Assembly (NCBI GenBank): GCA_016790385.1
Contig: JAEUNV010000271.1
Coordinates: 1 to 7,508, forward strand
DNA length: 7,508 nt
Direction of reading: 5' to 3'
Source: Zoogloea sp.
GTDB lineage: Bacteria > Pseudomonadota > Gammaproteobacteria > Burkholderiales > Rhodocyclaceae
Below the pieces are notes generated by a model. That model had not been told where the DNA came from. It saw only the letters and a list, made by a program, of their open reading frames with translations, and did no database searches. The first letter of the stretch is position 1; each line of letters opens with the position of its first letter. Below are positions 6,722 through 7,508 of this stretch, piece by piece. Both the position numbers and the translations under genes were made by a program.

Positions 6722-7508
6722 CGGGGGCGTGGGGAGGCGCCGGGCGTGCGGGCACGTCCGCCTGCCGCCCTGGCGGGCCGGTGAGCACGCGCCAGCGCTG
6801 AACCATGCCGCTCACGGCGTGCAGATCGCGCCAAAGACGCAGCCAGCCATGCAGGTTGATGAGCAGCGGGTTGTAGCTGTGCAGGGGCTCACTCAAGCCA
6901 TAGCGCGGGGGCACGCCCGGCTGCTCCATGCGCAGGCTGCCGAACAGGCGATCGAAGACGATGAGGACGCCGCCGTAGTTGCAGTCGAGGTATTCCGGGT
7001 TGCAGGCATGGTGCACGCGGTGATGCCGCGGCGTGTTGAACACCCATTCCAGCGGCCCCAGACGCGGCAGCCAGGGGGCGTGCAGGCCGAACTGGTAGAG
7101 CAGGTTGAGGCCCATCATCAGCACCACCGCCGCAGGCGCAAACCCGATCCACACCAGCGGGACAACAAACAGGGCATTGCCCGCCAGTTTGCCCGTCCAG
7201 CCCAGGCGCAGTGCGTTCATCAGTGAGAGCTGCGGGGGTGAGTGGTGCACCGCGTGACTGGCCCAGAACCAGTGCACGCGGTGCGACAGGCGGTGCCCCC
7301 AGTAGTAGGCCAGCTCCTGGCCGATGAACAGGGCGGCCCACGTAAGCGGCGCATCCAGCGGGATGTCACCCAGGCGGTGCTGGTGGGCCCAGGCCACGGC
7401 GGGTGCCAGCATCGAGATGCCCAGGGCTTCGAGCAGGCGCCGCCCGGCCGCGTCGGCCAGCGAGGCCGCCGCGCCCCGCCAGTCGTAGCGCTCCCGCACC
7501 AGCCCCTC
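6648..7508 (-). CDS. Sterol desaturase / fatty acid hydroxylase family protein, 5'-partial
   Basis: The frame stays open to the window edge. The GTG at 7499 is unlikely to be the true start, since the family normally has another membrane segment before the YDWR region, so the gene probably begins outside the window. The histidine clusters that bind the di-iron centre are intact: HRLSH (7281-7295), HAVHH (7242-7256) and HHRVHH (7008-7025), the last followed by the typical NYGG...DRLFGSL ending. Hydrophobic helices lie around and between them. Family members are integral membrane oxygenases that hydroxylate or desaturate lipids; the substrate here cannot be told. After the usual GPPG ending, a Pro/Ala/Arg-rich tail of about 40 residues runs on into antisense mgtA sequence. 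It looks like read-through past a lost stop or frameshift rather than conserved protein. Confidence 0.88.
   Translation of the reverse strand, partial: EGLVRERYDWRGAAASLADAAGRRLLEALGISMLAPAVAWAHQHRLGDIPLDAPLTWAALFIGQELAYYWGHRLSHRVHWFWASHAVHHSPPQLSLMNALRLGWTGKLAGNALFVVPLVWIGFAPAAVVLMMGLNLLYQFGLHAPWLPRLGPLEWVFNTPRHHRVHHACNPEYLDCNYGGVLIVFDRLFGSLRMEQPGVPPRYGLSEPLHSYNPLLINLHGWLRLWRDLHAVSGMVQRWRVLTGPPGRQADVPARPAPPHAPVTATRSAGRTSPSSTERGPCRPAG
6741..6760. terminator. GC-rich hairpin after mgtA without a T-tract
   Basis: CGGGCGTG (6741-6748) pairs with CACGTCCG (6753-6760) with one wobble pair around the loop CGGG, starting 19 bases after the mgtA stop. No run of T follows on either strand, so it is a weak terminator candidate at most. 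It lies within the coding tail of the convergent gene. Confidence 0.25.

Overview
The window is GC-rich chromosomal DNA, probably from a betaproteobacterium of the Rhodocyclales/Zoogloea-Thauera type. The basis is a PEP-CTERM secreted protein, high third-position GC, and a set of environmental proteobacterial gene families. This placement is inference; no rRNA or marker gene is present. I see no mobile element, CRISPR array, tRNA or rRNA.

Layout. Positions 1-233 are a noticeably AT-richer control region with a good sigma-54 (-24/-12) promoter candidate and a 20-bp palindrome upstream of it. At 234-941 is a secreted, cysteine-free, tryptophan-rich PEP-CTERM protein that stands alone and ends at a textbook intrinsic terminator (966-999). 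A roughly 165-base leader with two hairpins and GGA motifs resembling CsrA/RsmA sites precedes 1164-2894, a receiver-PAS-histidine kinase fusion. Five bases after its stop, a convergent minus-strand gene (2900-3820) encodes a class I SAM-dependent methyltransferase of the RlmI/RlmK type. Divergent from it is mgtA (3968-6721), a complete P-type Mg2+-transporting ATPase. The right edge (6648-7508, minus strand) holds a fatty acid hydroxylase/sterol desaturase family membrane protein. It is cut at its 5' end by the window, and its C-terminal tail overlaps the end of mgtA in antisense.

The genes do not form one operon: strands alternate (+, +, -, +, -) and a strong terminator separates the first two. 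The most informative link is between the PEP-CTERM gene and its sigma-54-like promoter. In floc-forming betaproteobacteria, PEP-CTERM genes are reported to depend on RpoN and the PrsK/PrsR two-component system. The REC-PAS-kinase next door is not PrsK or PrsR by its architecture, and its target is unknown. I found no clear evidence of a previously undescribed multi-gene system here. The best leads are regulatory: the sigma-54 promoter with its palindrome, and the possible CsrA-controlled leader of the kinase.
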